Shown one piece after another: positions 1 to 5,610 of a stretch of DNA of 8,522 nt. The stretch covers positions 1 through 8,522 of the forward strand of contig JAGVUH010000135.1 of NCBI GenBank assembly GCA_019136395.1, read 5' to 3'. The notes below the pieces were generated by a model. It was not told the DNA's origin. It was given only the letters and a program-made list of their open reading frames with translations, and made no database searches. This DNA is from Gammaproteobacteria bacterium. Its GTDB lineage: Bacteria > Pseudomonadota > Gammaproteobacteria > Chromatiales > Chromatiaceae. The first letter of the stretch is position 1; every line of letters starts with the position of its first letter. The translations under genes were made by a program, and so were the position numbers.

Positions 1-1
1 T

Positions 2-310
2 CGCAGCTTAGCGGAACAACGACAGTGTCGCATTCTGGAGGGGCATCTGATGCCCGATCACGTGCATATGCTGATCTCGATTCCGCCAAAGTATGCGGTC
101 TCGTCGGTGGTCGGGTTCCTGAAGGGCAAGAGCGCGATTCATCTTGCCCGGGTGTACGGTGAACGCCGTAGAAACTTCGTTGGCCTGAACTTCTGGGCGC
201 GCGGCTATTTTGTCTCGACGGTCGGTCGCGATGAGGCGACCATTCGTGAGTACATCCGCCACCAGGAGCAGGAAGACCAACGACTCGATCAGCTCAATCT
301 ATGGAATTGA
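2..310 (+). CDS. tnpA: IS200/IS605-family transposase TnpA, C-terminal part (5' end outside window)
   Basis: The reading frame is open from base 2, so the protein begins upstream of the window; the ATG at 50 is internal. The 102 visible codons show the hallmark of single-stranded-DNA Y1 transposases: the metal-binding HUH motif (His-Val-His, 59-67) in the context EGHLMPDHVHM, followed by the family-typical stretches PPKYAVSSVVGFLKGKSA and FWARGYFVSTVGRDE. The likely nucleophilic tyrosine is in REYI, codon 251-253. The protein ends LDQLNLWN with a TGA at 308-310, a normal-looking terminus. It would act as a dimer that cuts and rejoins single-stranded element ends at subterminal hairpins. No frameshift or stop is visible in the part shown. 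Family assignment is confident; the state of the N-terminus is unknown. Confidence 0.9.
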   Translation, partial: RSLAEQRQCRILEGHLMPDHVHMLISIPPKYAVSSVVGFLKGKSAIHLARVYGERRRNFVGLNFWARGYFVSTVGRDEATIREYIRHQEQEDQRLDQLNLWN

Positions 311-314
311 TGCG

Positions 315-381
315 CCGCCTTTAGGCGGTCCAAGAACCGTGGGGTCGCGTTAGCGGCCCCACCCAGCCGCTTCGAGCGGCT
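315..381 (+). other. Three consecutive hairpins between tnpA stop and IS right end
   Basis: Three inverted repeats follow the tnpA stop codon. CCGCCT/AGGCGG lies at 315-328 with a 2-nt loop. GGGGTCGC/GCGGCCCC lies at 341-360 with a GTTA loop and one T-G wobble. AGCCGCT/AGCGGCT lies at 365-381 with a TCG loop. None has a T-tract typical of an intrinsic terminator. They may be transcript structures of the element, or structures remaining from a longer element; their role is not known. Confidence 0.6.
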
Positions 382-393
382 CACGAATGAAAG

Positions 394-412
394 CCCCCGG
401 CTCTGCCGGGGG
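394..412 (+). repeat. Probable IS right-end hairpin
   Basis: A perfect 8-bp stem, CCCCCGGC (394-401) with GCCGGGGG (405-412), and a 3-nt loop sits 84 bp after the tnpA stop. IS200/IS605 TnpA recognises subterminal hairpins of this kind and cleaves a few bases outside them, so this is the best candidate for the right end. Assignment is by structure and position only. Confidence 0.6.
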
Positions 413-420
413 ATGATTAC

Positions 421-908
421 TTCTCCCCTCCCGCGCGCCAGCCGGTGGGCACCCGCGGCCCGCGCCGCCGCCCTCGCACCAGGCTGATGGATGAGCACCC
501 CCCGGGGGGCGGAGGGGCTGGCGGTGGCGCGGCCCTTGGCGGCGAGTCGGCGCTTGGCGGCAAGGCGGTGGTGGGTGGTGGGTCCGGCAATGGAGGTAGG
601 GATGAGGTGACGCCGGCCGGAGGCAGGGGTGGTGGCGGTCATGACGCCACCCTGGCCAGCGCGGGCGCGGCCGCGGATACCGGCGGTGGTGGGGCGGGTG
701 TTTCCGGTGGCGCGCGAACTCCTGTTCGACGACCGCGCAATCCCTTTGATGTCACGGAACCGGGTGGGGTGCCTGGCAGGGAATCCGGCGCGGAACCTGT
801 CGTGGAAGCCGGTGGAGAACCCGGCGCAACTTTCAGAACGAAGTCCGGCGCGGATGACCGCTAGAGGCATCCTCCGCGGGTGCCGCCAATCCTTACCCCT
901 TCAAGGCG
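421..908. other. 488-bp G-rich stretch without a supported gene
   Basis: The plus strand is strongly G-rich, with many GGC/GGT/GGG triplets between about 500 and 720 and a perfect CCCCCCGGGGGG palindrome at 498-509. A plus-strand frame from 445 to 864 stays open but encodes only a Gly-rich sequence resembling no family I know. A minus-strand frame reads as Pro/Ser/Ala-rich protein but is cut by a TAG near 864 and a TGA near 640. Open frames of this length on both strands are expected from the base composition. It could be a decayed proline-rich gene or simple low-complexity spacer. Confidence 0.5.
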
Positions 909-948
909 TTAACCCTTTAACCTTTTGACCCTTTAACCTTTTAACCCT
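909..948. repeat. Five tandem TTAACCYT octamers
   Basis: Five head-to-tail 8-bp units occur: TTAACCCT, TTAACCTT, TTGACCCT, TTAACCTT, TTAACCCT. The CCCT and CCTT versions alternate. Two diverged copies follow near 964-981, reaching the bolA stop codon. On the bolA (minus) strand the unit reads AGGGTTAA/AAGGTTAA, so the array lies immediately 3' of that gene. Its function is unknown. Confidence 0.85.
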
Positions 949-972
949 TAATTTTTCAAGCCATTAACCTTG

Positions 973-1305
973 TCAACCCTTCCCCCCATCACCCGTCTTT
1001 CCCCCGCCCAGACAAGGCGGAGACTCGGGGGCGCTTCCCCCCCGATCAAACCATTCAGTCGGGGTCCAGGTGTGCATGGCCAAGGCATGCAGGCCACTGG
1101 CGAATTCCGCCGCGAGCAAGCCGTTGACGAGGCGCTGGCGGGCGAGGGGCTTGAGGTCGGCAAAGCGGTCACTGACCACGAGCAACCGAAAGTGAGATTC
1201 ACCCTCCGGTGGTGCACTGTGCATGTGGGTTTCGTCCACCAATTCCAGGTGCAGGGGGGCTAGTTCGCGGGTGACTAGATCTTGGATGCGTTGAGCACGT
1301 CTCAT
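973..1305 (-). CDS. bolA: BolA family protein
   Basis: This 110-residue protein is close in length to E. coli BolA (about 105). It shows the family pattern throughout: an N-terminal helix (RIQDLVTRELAPLHLELVDE), the conserved GESHFRLLVVSDRF strand region at about 35-48, the basic helix KPLARQRLVNGLL at about 52-64, and the LHALAMHTWTPTEW segment at about 72-85 with the invariant histidine positions. BolA proteins bind monothiol glutaredoxins through a shared iron-sulfur cluster and are linked to iron handling, cell shape and stress in the cytoplasm. The last 20 or so residues are a Gly-rich extension less conserved in the family. The ATG start has GGAG about 11 bp upstream, rather far. The array of TTAACCYT octamers follows directly downstream. 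Function in this organism is inferred from the family. Confidence 0.92.
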   Translation of the reverse strand: MRRAQRIQDLVTRELAPLHLELVDETHMHSAPPEGESHFRLLVVSDRFADLKPLARQRLVNGLLAAEFASGLHALAMHTWTPTEWFDRGGSAPESPPCLGGGKTGDGGKG

Positions 1306-1400
1306 GGATATGCTGGCTCCGTCGCCAATTCGAATGGTGAGGATCAGATGGGGGCGGCAGTCTCCAACATCATAGTCTTGGCACTAGCAGGATCGTTACC

Positions 1401-1529
1401 CTATGGACCCGCTCTCCCCATCTCTCCCCGCCAGGGGGGGAGATGGCCGTTGGCCCGCGCCCAATCCGCGGCGGTCTGCCCATCCAGCCCTATTTGCTCG
1501 GGGTTGGCACCGCGAGCCAGACAATTGTT
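1401..1529 (-). pseudogene. Ankyrin-repeat-like remnant
   Basis: On the minus strand, right behind the lipoprotein stop and in another frame, 42 codons up to a TAG at 1401-1403 begin NNCLARGANPEQIGLDGQTA and continue AADWARANGHL. The spacing of ARGANP, DGQTAADWA and NGHL is that of a single ankyrin repeat, the kind that ends longer ankyrin proteins. No start codon with a ribosome site is visible, and the upstream frame runs through the lipoprotein's Lys-rich tail without ankyrin features. I read it as the 3' scrap of a lost gene. The match is short, so chance resemblance remains possible. Confidence 0.45.
1418..1446 (-). repeat. 12-bp-stem hairpin
   Basis: CCATCTCTCCCC (1418-1429) pairs with the complementary arm at 1435-1446 (GGGGGGAGATGG), with one T-G wobble and a 5-nt loop. 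It lies between the lipoprotein and bolA, both on the minus strand, where it could slow or end transcription. No T-tract follows on the minus strand, so a classic intrinsic terminator is not supported. Confidence 0.45.
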
Positions 1530-3075
1530 AGTTCTCCTTGGCTGAGTTTGTCTTCTTGGCGCCCGTGGTCGTCTTGGATGCGCTACTGGTCCCGGAGGTA
1601 TTGGCCTTCTTGGTACTGGTGGTGCCGGAGGCCGAAGCCGTCTTGGCGTTGGTGGTGGCTGGCTTCGCAGGCTGCTGGTTTACGGGTGCCGTCTTGGTTG
1701 AAGCTTTCGCGGAAGCCTCCGCCGGTGCCTTGCCAGCGGTACCGGCCGAGGCAGGGGTACCGGTCGTTTTCTGGGTCTTCGTAACGTTCGTGTTCGGGGT
1801 TGCGGGAGTCTTGGTCTTGGCGCCGGAGCTGGAAGCCGTGGCGGAGTTGGCCGCGGTCTTGGTGGCCGTGCCGGGGGTCTTGGTGTTTGCCGCCGGGGCG
1901 GTTTTAGCCGTCGCGGTGGTCTTTGCGGCTGGCTTTGCGGTTACGGCGCTGCTGGAGGTCGTCGTGGTCTTGGATGCCGTGGGCGTGGCCTTGGCTGGTT
2001 TGGTGACGGGGACGCTGCCTACCTTGGTAGTCGGCGACGAGGCAGCGGCGCTCTGTCCGCCCCTGTTGGCGGCGGAAGTCCCGCCCAGCCCTTTGGTGGC
2101 TAAAGTCTGAGGGGGGGCGGAGACCATTCGCGTGGGAGGAGCCGGAGTCTGAATGAGGCGGGGATTGGCCGCCGGGACGCGGCTGACCACCGGTGCGGGA
2201 CCACCAACCTTGGCCGTGGGTGCCGCGGCGGGAGCAGGGGGCAGGGAGCTCGCCCGTGCCTGGGCCGCCGCGGCGGCGGTGGCGGCAGCACCGGCAGGCA
2301 AGGCCCAGGTAGCGGCAGAGCTGAATTCCGGCTGCTCATTGGTCATGGTCTCGGCGTCGGCCTCGACTTCTGGCTCGTAGTCAGTCGCGGCTACCATGGA
2401 ACTGCCGTAGGTTGACGAGGGATTGGTCGCGAACTCCGCTTCGTTTTGCCCGGTGAAGCCGTTAGCGGCTGATGCTGGTGTCGAGGCGTCGGCCACCTGT
2501 CCCTCGGTGGGGGCGGCGCCGTCCCGGAAGCCTCCCGTTGGCGGCAGGGCGTGGGCGATCCGCGGACCCGTCTCATGCCAGGCATTTTGCAGCATGGCGA
2601 GCGAATGGGTGAGTTCGTTACGGTAGGCGTCGGTGTAGTCCTGGCGCGTCTCCTTGGGGGTGCCACGCTGGGTGATCACCTGGGCCCCGAGTTGGGTCTC
2701 GACGCCACCGCCGCGGGGGAAGAAGTCCGCGCGAACTTCCACGATGGGCGGCAGGGGGCCCCGGGAGGCCCCGGGCGCCAGGGCTTCGGCGGCGGAACTA
2801 TCCAGATTTCTTGTCAGAATCAAGCTGTCTCCCGAGGTTTCCTGGACCTTCCAGCCTTGGGTGACGGCGGCTCCCAGGGCCGCGCCGCGCACCTGCTGGA
2901 CGTCGCCCCCGGAAAAGAACAGGCGAGGCTTATTGGGATCAGGTACGACCGCATCACCCGCGGTGGCGTCTTCCATATCCGCACCGCCACCGGACCGGGG
3001 TGAGGAGGCGCAACCTGCCAGGGCCAGCAGTAGGCTGGCCAATACCAGGAGATTAAGAAATGCGCGCAGGTTCAA
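1528..3075 (-). CDS. Lipoprotein with long Ala/Thr/Lys/Ser-rich tail, function unknown
   Basis: The 515-residue product starts with a TTG, chosen because GAGGA (3083-3087) sits 7 bp upstream and no other start precedes the signal peptide. Residues 1-21 are a lipoprotein signal ending in the lipobox L19-A-G-C22; Ala-Ser after the cysteine favours outer-membrane sorting. Residues about 50-168 look folded (VRGAALGAAVTQGWKVQE ... VEVRADFFPRGGGVETQLGA ... AYRNELTHSLAMLQNAW), resembling small periplasmic domains of unassigned lipoproteins. From about 170 the chain is disordered and Pro/Ala-rich. From about 341 to the end it is almost only Ala, Thr, Ser, Lys, Pro, Gly and Asn, with lysine as the only basic residue and just two glutamates, giving a strongly positive, histone-H1-like tail. 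I do not recognise the family; it is not a clear BamC. A cell-wall, outer-membrane or polyanion-binding tether is a guess from composition. Confidence 0.8.
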   Translation of the reverse strand: MNLRAFLNLLVLASLLLALAGCASSPRSGGGADMEDATAGDAVVPDPNKPRLFFSGGDVQQVRGAALGAAVTQGWKVQETSGDSLILTRNLDSSAAEALAPGASRGPLPPIVEVRADFFPRGGGVETQLGAQVITQRGTPKETRQDYTDAYRNELTHSLAMLQNAWHETGPRIAHALPPTGGFRDGAAPTEGQVADASTPASAANGFTGQNEAEFATNPSSTYGSSMVAATDYEPEVEADAETMTNEQPEFSSAATWALPAGAAATAAAAAQARASSLPPAPAAAPTAKVGGPAPVVSRVPAANPRLIQTPAPPTRMVSAPPQTLATKGLGGTSAANRGGQSAAASSPTTKVGSVPVTKPAKATPTASKTTTTSSSAVTAKPAAKTTATAKTAPAANTKTPGTATKTAANSATASSSGAKTKTPATPNTNVTKTQKTTGTPASAGTAGKAPAEASAKASTKTAPVNQQPAKPATTNAKTASASGTTSTKKANTSGTSSASKTTTGAKKTNSAKEN

Positions 3076-3082
3076 CGGCTGG

Positions 3083-3087
3083 TCCTC
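3083..3087 (-). promoter_or_regulatory. Ribosome binding site deciding the TTG start of the lipoprotein
   Basis: GAGGA on the minus strand lies 7 bp before a TTG that opens directly onto a canonical lipoprotein signal peptide. No ATG or GTG is available in frame between this site and the lipobox, so the site fixes the unusual start. Confidence 0.65.
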
Positions 3088-3166
3088 GCTTGTCAGGCGA
3101 ACAGGGGGAGGTCTGGATGGTGGCCTGAATCCGGGACGTGGAAGTCAGTGGAATCCCGGGAACAGG

Positions 3167-3214
3167 ATCTGAGTCTGCATCTGGATCTGGATCTGCATCT
3201 AGATCTGTATCTGG
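3167..3214. repeat. Eight tandem ATCTGN hexamers
   Basis: Eight hexamers run head to tail: ATCTGA, GTCTGC, ATCTGG, ATCTGG, ATCTGC, ATCTAG, ATCTGT, ATCTGG. They lie in the 286-bp spacer between the lipoprotein start and the hydrolase stop, upstream of the lipoprotein. Read on the minus strand the array would encode alternating Asp-X pairs, but that frame has no convincing start or family match. The rest of this spacer shows no gene. Confidence 0.8.
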
Positions 3215-3350
3215 AGCAAGGTCTTGAGCAGGATCCTGACCGGATCGGGCATTGATCCGTATCGATTGATAAATCTTAACATGCGACCTGGCCACCAGCA
3301 CTAAAGCTGCCGCGTCCTAAACCGCAAGCCTTGCATGACAGGCAATCTCG

Positions 3351-3366
3351 CATAATGTGTATTATG
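3351..3366. repeat. AT-rich inverted repeat at hydrolase stop codon
   Basis: CATAAT (3351-3356) and ATTATG (3361-3366) form a perfect 6-bp inverted repeat around GTGT, overlapping the stop codon of the TatD-family gene. It stands out as AT-rich in a GC-rich region. Too weak for a terminator; it may be a protein-binding site or chance. Confidence 0.35.
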
Positions 3367-4168
3367 TAAAGTCATAGCCGTGGCTTGGTGGGATTACCAA
3401 CTGCCATCGGTTCAGATCCAGGACCTGGCGGGCATTGTGACTGGTTTGTTCGGCAAGATAGCGCGCATCCTGGCCCCGGAGTTGGGCCAGGGCCTGCAAC
3501 ACCTCGGGCAGATAGGCCGGGCTGTTGCGCTCACCCTGATGAGCGGCGCCGCTCATGTCCGGGGCATCGGTCTCCAGTACCAGCGCTTCCAGGGGTAAGG
3601 TCGTGGCCAGGGCCCGCAGACGGCTGGAACGAGCGAAGGTCAGCATGCCGCCGAAACCGAGCTTGAACCCTAAGGCCAGATACTGCCGGGCCTGCTGCGG
3701 ACTGCCATTGAAAGCATGGATGATGCCACCGGGCACTGGGTGGCGGCGCAAACAGGCCAGAACCTGATCATGGGATTTGCGCGCATGAATCAGCACTGGC
3801 AACCCGGCGCAGGCGGCCAGCTCGAGCTGGCGGACGAACAAGGCCTGCTGACGCTCTCTATCAAGTTCCGGGAGGAAAAAATCCAGCCCGATCTCCCCCA
3901 ACGCCACGGGATTCTCGCGATGGATCAGGGCTTCGAGTTCATCCAGGTCGCCGGCTTGGTGCTGAGCGAGATAGACCGGATGCAATCCCAAGGCTGGATA
4001 AAGCTCGGACTCTCGCCGGCACAGGGCCAGCAGCCCAGGCCAGCCGGCGGCGTGGATGGCGGGCACCACGATGGGCCCCACGCCTTGGCGGCGAGCCGCA
4101 GCCAGGACCTGATCCCGATCCCGATCAAAGTCACTGACGTCCAGGTGGCAATGGGTATCGATCAGCAC
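3362..4168 (-). CDS. TatD family metal-dependent hydrolase (YjjV-like)
   Basis: The 268-residue protein has the full metal site of the TatD branch of the amidohydrolase superfamily: H6 and H8 in DTHCHLD, E92 in VALGEIGLDFF, H128 in VLIHARKSHD, H151 in GGIIHAFNGSPQQA and D201 in VLETDAPDM. Family members are cytoplasmic TIM-barrel enzymes acting as metal-dependent DNases or phosphoesterases. The IVVPAIHAAGW and ETDAPDM contexts look more like E. coli YjjV than TatD itself, so I give no symbol. The start is GTG, giving the family's standard MLIDTHCH opening. It lies 6 bp after the stop of the DUF2058 gene on the same strand, so the two were probably one transcript; damage to the upstream gene may lower its translation. 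The C-terminal PPSHGYDFT extension is not typical. Confidence 0.93.
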   Translation of the reverse strand: MLIDTHCHLDVSDFDRDRDQVLAAARRQGVGPIVVPAIHAAGWPGLLALCRRESELYPALGLHPVYLAQHQAGDLDELEALIHRENPVALGEIGLDFFLPELDRERQQALFVRQLELAACAGLPVLIHARKSHDQVLACLRRHPVPGGIIHAFNGSPQQARQYLALGFKLGFGGMLTFARSSRLRALATTLPLEALVLETDAPDMSGAAHQGERNSPAYLPEVLQALAQLRGQDARYLAEQTSHNARQVLDLNRWQLVIPPSHGYDFT

Positions 4169-4174
4169 GCCCGC

Positions 4175-4688
4175 TTACCATATTAGGTCATCAGGTACCT
4201 GGTAGGCCGCGTAGGGATCGTCCTCATCGGTGGCGGCGGTGGCGGCCTTGCCCGCGGGTTGGTTCATAACCAACACCAGGGCGGGACTGCGCGTCAGGAG
4301 ATTTTCGGCGATCTCCCGTGGCACCAGTTCGATCTCGGCATCCTGCCTGACCAGGGCCAGATGCCCGGCGACCAGCGACCGCTGCTGTTCGGGCGTGAGA
4401 TAGAGCCGTCGTAGCCGTCCGCCATCCTGAAAGTTGAAGGCGATCTCCCCACCCGCCCGAGACAGGCGATGGGCATGAATCAACTGGCGGATGGAATTCT
4501 CCTCCTCCCGGCGCCGGAGCTCCTCCTGGCGCTTGAGGTTAAGCTCCCGATCCCGGCGGGCCTTCTCCGCCGCCTCCGCCTGAAGCCGTTGCTGGCTCTC
4601 GTTCCGCGCTGGAGGATGGCCCTGCGACTGACGGTTTTCCTTGCGTTGCCTTGAGTAACTGGTCTTGCAGCGAATTGCCCACCGGCAT
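4175..4688 (-). pseudogene. DUF2058 (YaiL-like) gene, frameshifted near 5' end
   Basis: The C-terminal 157 codons (4648 to 4178) match the DUF2058 nucleic-acid-associated family: a charged coiled helix (QAEAAEKARRDRELNLKRQ), IRQLIHAHRLSRAGGEIAFN, and the signature ending DEDDPYAAYQVPDDLIW, nearly identical in pattern to E. coli YaiL. That frame has no ATG or GTG before a stop near 4712. The family's N-terminus is nevertheless present just upstream in a different frame: ATG at 4688 or, more likely, GTG at 4682, giving GNSLQDQLLKA. The frames break at about 4650-4646 (AAGGCAACGC). The usual continuation after LLKA (GLV plus a Lys-rich stretch of roughly 15 residues) is missing, so the lesion looks like a deletion of non-multiple-of-three length. 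A sequencing or assembly error is the main alternative. A product could still start at the TTG at 4483, but that would lose the helical half. Confidence 0.8.
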
Positions 4689-4781
4689 CTACCCCAAAAA
4701 AATCAGGATCACGCGCCCGGCAACCGCGAGCGCCCATGGAGCGTGAGCATCACCCAGCGGACCCTCGGTTGCAAGTATCCC

Positions 4782-4842
4782 AATGCTGACAGTACCCCAC
4801 GCTGATCCCCACGCTGACAGTGCCCCCACGCTGTTACCAGCG
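4782..4842. repeat. Degenerate tandem repeat around CACGCTGACAGTGCCCC
   Basis: Four imperfect units occur in the divergent spacer: AATGCTGACAGTACCC (4782-4797), a shortened CACGCTGATCCC (4798-4809), CACGCTGACAGTGCCCC (4810-4826) and CACGCTGTTACCAGCG (4827-4842). The shared core is (A/C)GCTGACAGT. Spacing of 12-17 bp could suit iterated protein binding, but no family is recognised. Confidence 0.6.
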
Positions 4843-4896
4843 CCCCGCTCCGGGCCAAGCAGTCCATGCCGTCCCAAGTAAGCGACCCATCGCGGC

Positions 4897-4938
4897 GGTG
4901 GAACCACCTGAGATTCCATTCATCGACTCTGGTCGATG
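4897..4938. promoter_or_regulatory. Two inverted repeats upstream of the ompH-like gene
   Basis: GGTGG-AA-CCACC (4897-4908) and CATCGAC-TCTG-GTCGATG (4921-4938, perfect 7-bp arms) lie 40-80 bp before the candidate promoter of the OmpH-like gene and also upstream of the divergent DUF2058 gene. Dyads in such a spacer are plausible operators. No regulator in the window is shown to bind them. Confidence 0.4.
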
Positions 4939-4978
4939 GCGGTCGAGGCGGGAAACCCGAAAATGGCCTGGTGATGGG

Positions 4979-4984
4979 TATACT
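4979..4984 (+). promoter_or_regulatory. Possible -10 element of the ompH-like gene
   Basis: TATACT matches five of six bases of the sigma-70 -10 consensus and lies 45 bp before the start codon. No good -35 hexamer is present at the right distance, so activation by a factor at the upstream dyads, or a false match, are both possible. Confidence 0.35.
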
Positions 4985-5028
4985 ATGCCCCTTTATTTTC
5001 CCACCCTTGCCCTTCACAGGAGCCCTCA

Positions 5029-5610
5029 ATGAGATTTGCCGGTCGCGCCCCTGCCCTCGCCCTGGCGCTGGTCTGCCTCCCCCTGGCCGCCGCGGAACCC
5101 GTTTCGATCGGATATGTCGACATGCAACGCGTTATCGAGGAGAGCAAACTGGGCAAGCAGGCCTTCGCCACCCTGCAGGAAAAATACGCGGAACCTCAGG
5201 CGGCCCTGCAAAAAGAAGAGAAGGAAATCATGCAACTCCAACAGAATCTGGCCCGGGACGGGGCCCTGATGAGCCAGGCGGAACTGGACAAGCGCAAGGG
5301 TGAGTTGCAGGAACGGATCGCCCTGATTCAGCGCAAGGCCGCCATGGCTCAGCAGGAACTCTCCCAGGATCAGGCCAAACTGGGCGGCGGTATCATCAAG
5401 CCCGCCCAAGAGATCATCACCGAACTGGGCAAGGAGCGAAAACTGACCGCCATTTTCGAGCGCAGTCAGAGCGGCATGCTGTACGTGGAAGAAGACCGGA
5501 ATCTGACCACCGAGGTGATCAAGCGCCTGGACGCCAAGACCGCGAAGGAAGCCAAGGAAGTCAAAGAAACCAAGGAAAGCAAGGAAACCAAGCCAGCCAA
5601 GGGTAAATGA
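5029..5610 (+). CDS. OmpH/Skp-like periplasmic chaperone
   Basis: The 193-residue protein has a signal peptide (residues 1-22, cut after LAAA before EPV). The mature part opens with the family strand VSIGYVDMQRVIEES and continues as a long Glu/Lys/Gln-rich helix pair (about 40-130), the tentacle that grips unfolded outer-membrane proteins in Skp. It ends with a second conserved stretch, IITELGKERKLTAIFERSQSGMLYVEEDRNLTTEVIKRLD (about 125-168). An unusual tail of repeated Lys-Glu-X triplets (about 169-193) follows. AGGAG (5018-5022) stands 6 bp before the ATG. The canonical skp gene sits between bamA and lpxD in gammaproteobacteria; neither is here, so this is probably a paralogue. It overlaps the next gene by ATGA. 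Family call is firm; the client proteins are unknown. Confidence 0.88.
   Translation: MRFAGRAPALALALVCLPLAAAEPVSIGYVDMQRVIEESKLGKQAFATLQEKYAEPQAALQKEEKEIMQLQQNLARDGALMSQAELDKRKGELQERIALIQRKAAMAQQELSQDQAKLGGGIIKPAQEIITELGKERKLTAIFERSQSGMLYVEEDRNLTTEVIKRLDAKTAKEAKEVKETKESKETKPAKGK

Larger units (their letters stand above)
1..420 (+). mobile_element. IS200/IS605-family element, 3' part with right end
   Basis: The window opens inside an IS200/IS605-type insertion sequence. The visible part is the C-terminal portion of a Y1 (HUH) transposase and about 100 bp of non-coding right flank ending in a strong 8-bp-stem hairpin at 394-412. Such elements carry subterminal hairpins rather than terminal inverted repeats and make no target duplication, so the exact right boundary (about 413-420) is inferred from hairpin position. 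No tnpB is present on this side. The left end lies outside the window, so I cannot tell whether the copy is intact. Confidence 0.75.

Noticed and set aside
445..864. Plus-strand Gly-rich open frame of 139 codons
   Set aside because: The product is low-complexity, no ribosome site precedes it, and frames on the opposite strand are equally open; this is explained by G-rich composition.
909..984. CRISPR array or DnaA-box cluster
   Set aside because: Units are only 8 bp with no spacers, and they do not match the DnaA box.
1538..2110. Plus-strand frame encoding a Val/Ala-rich hydrophobic protein
   Set aside because: It is the antisense of the Ala/Thr/Lys-rich lipoprotein tail; the hydrophobic look follows from complementing those codons.
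1528..3075. BamC assembly factor
   Set aside because: It shares a lipoprotein signal and a small periplasmic domain, but I do not see the BamC sequence signature, and the expected dapA neighbour is absent.
3053..3301. Minus-strand frame with Asp-X repeats
   Set aside because: It overlaps the lipoprotein start and its only notable part is the translated hexamer repeat; no family match.
3331..3358. Possible plus-strand promoter TTGCAT ... TAATGT antisense to the hydrolase gene
   Set aside because: Hexamers match the consensus poorly and there is no plus-strand gene for it to serve.
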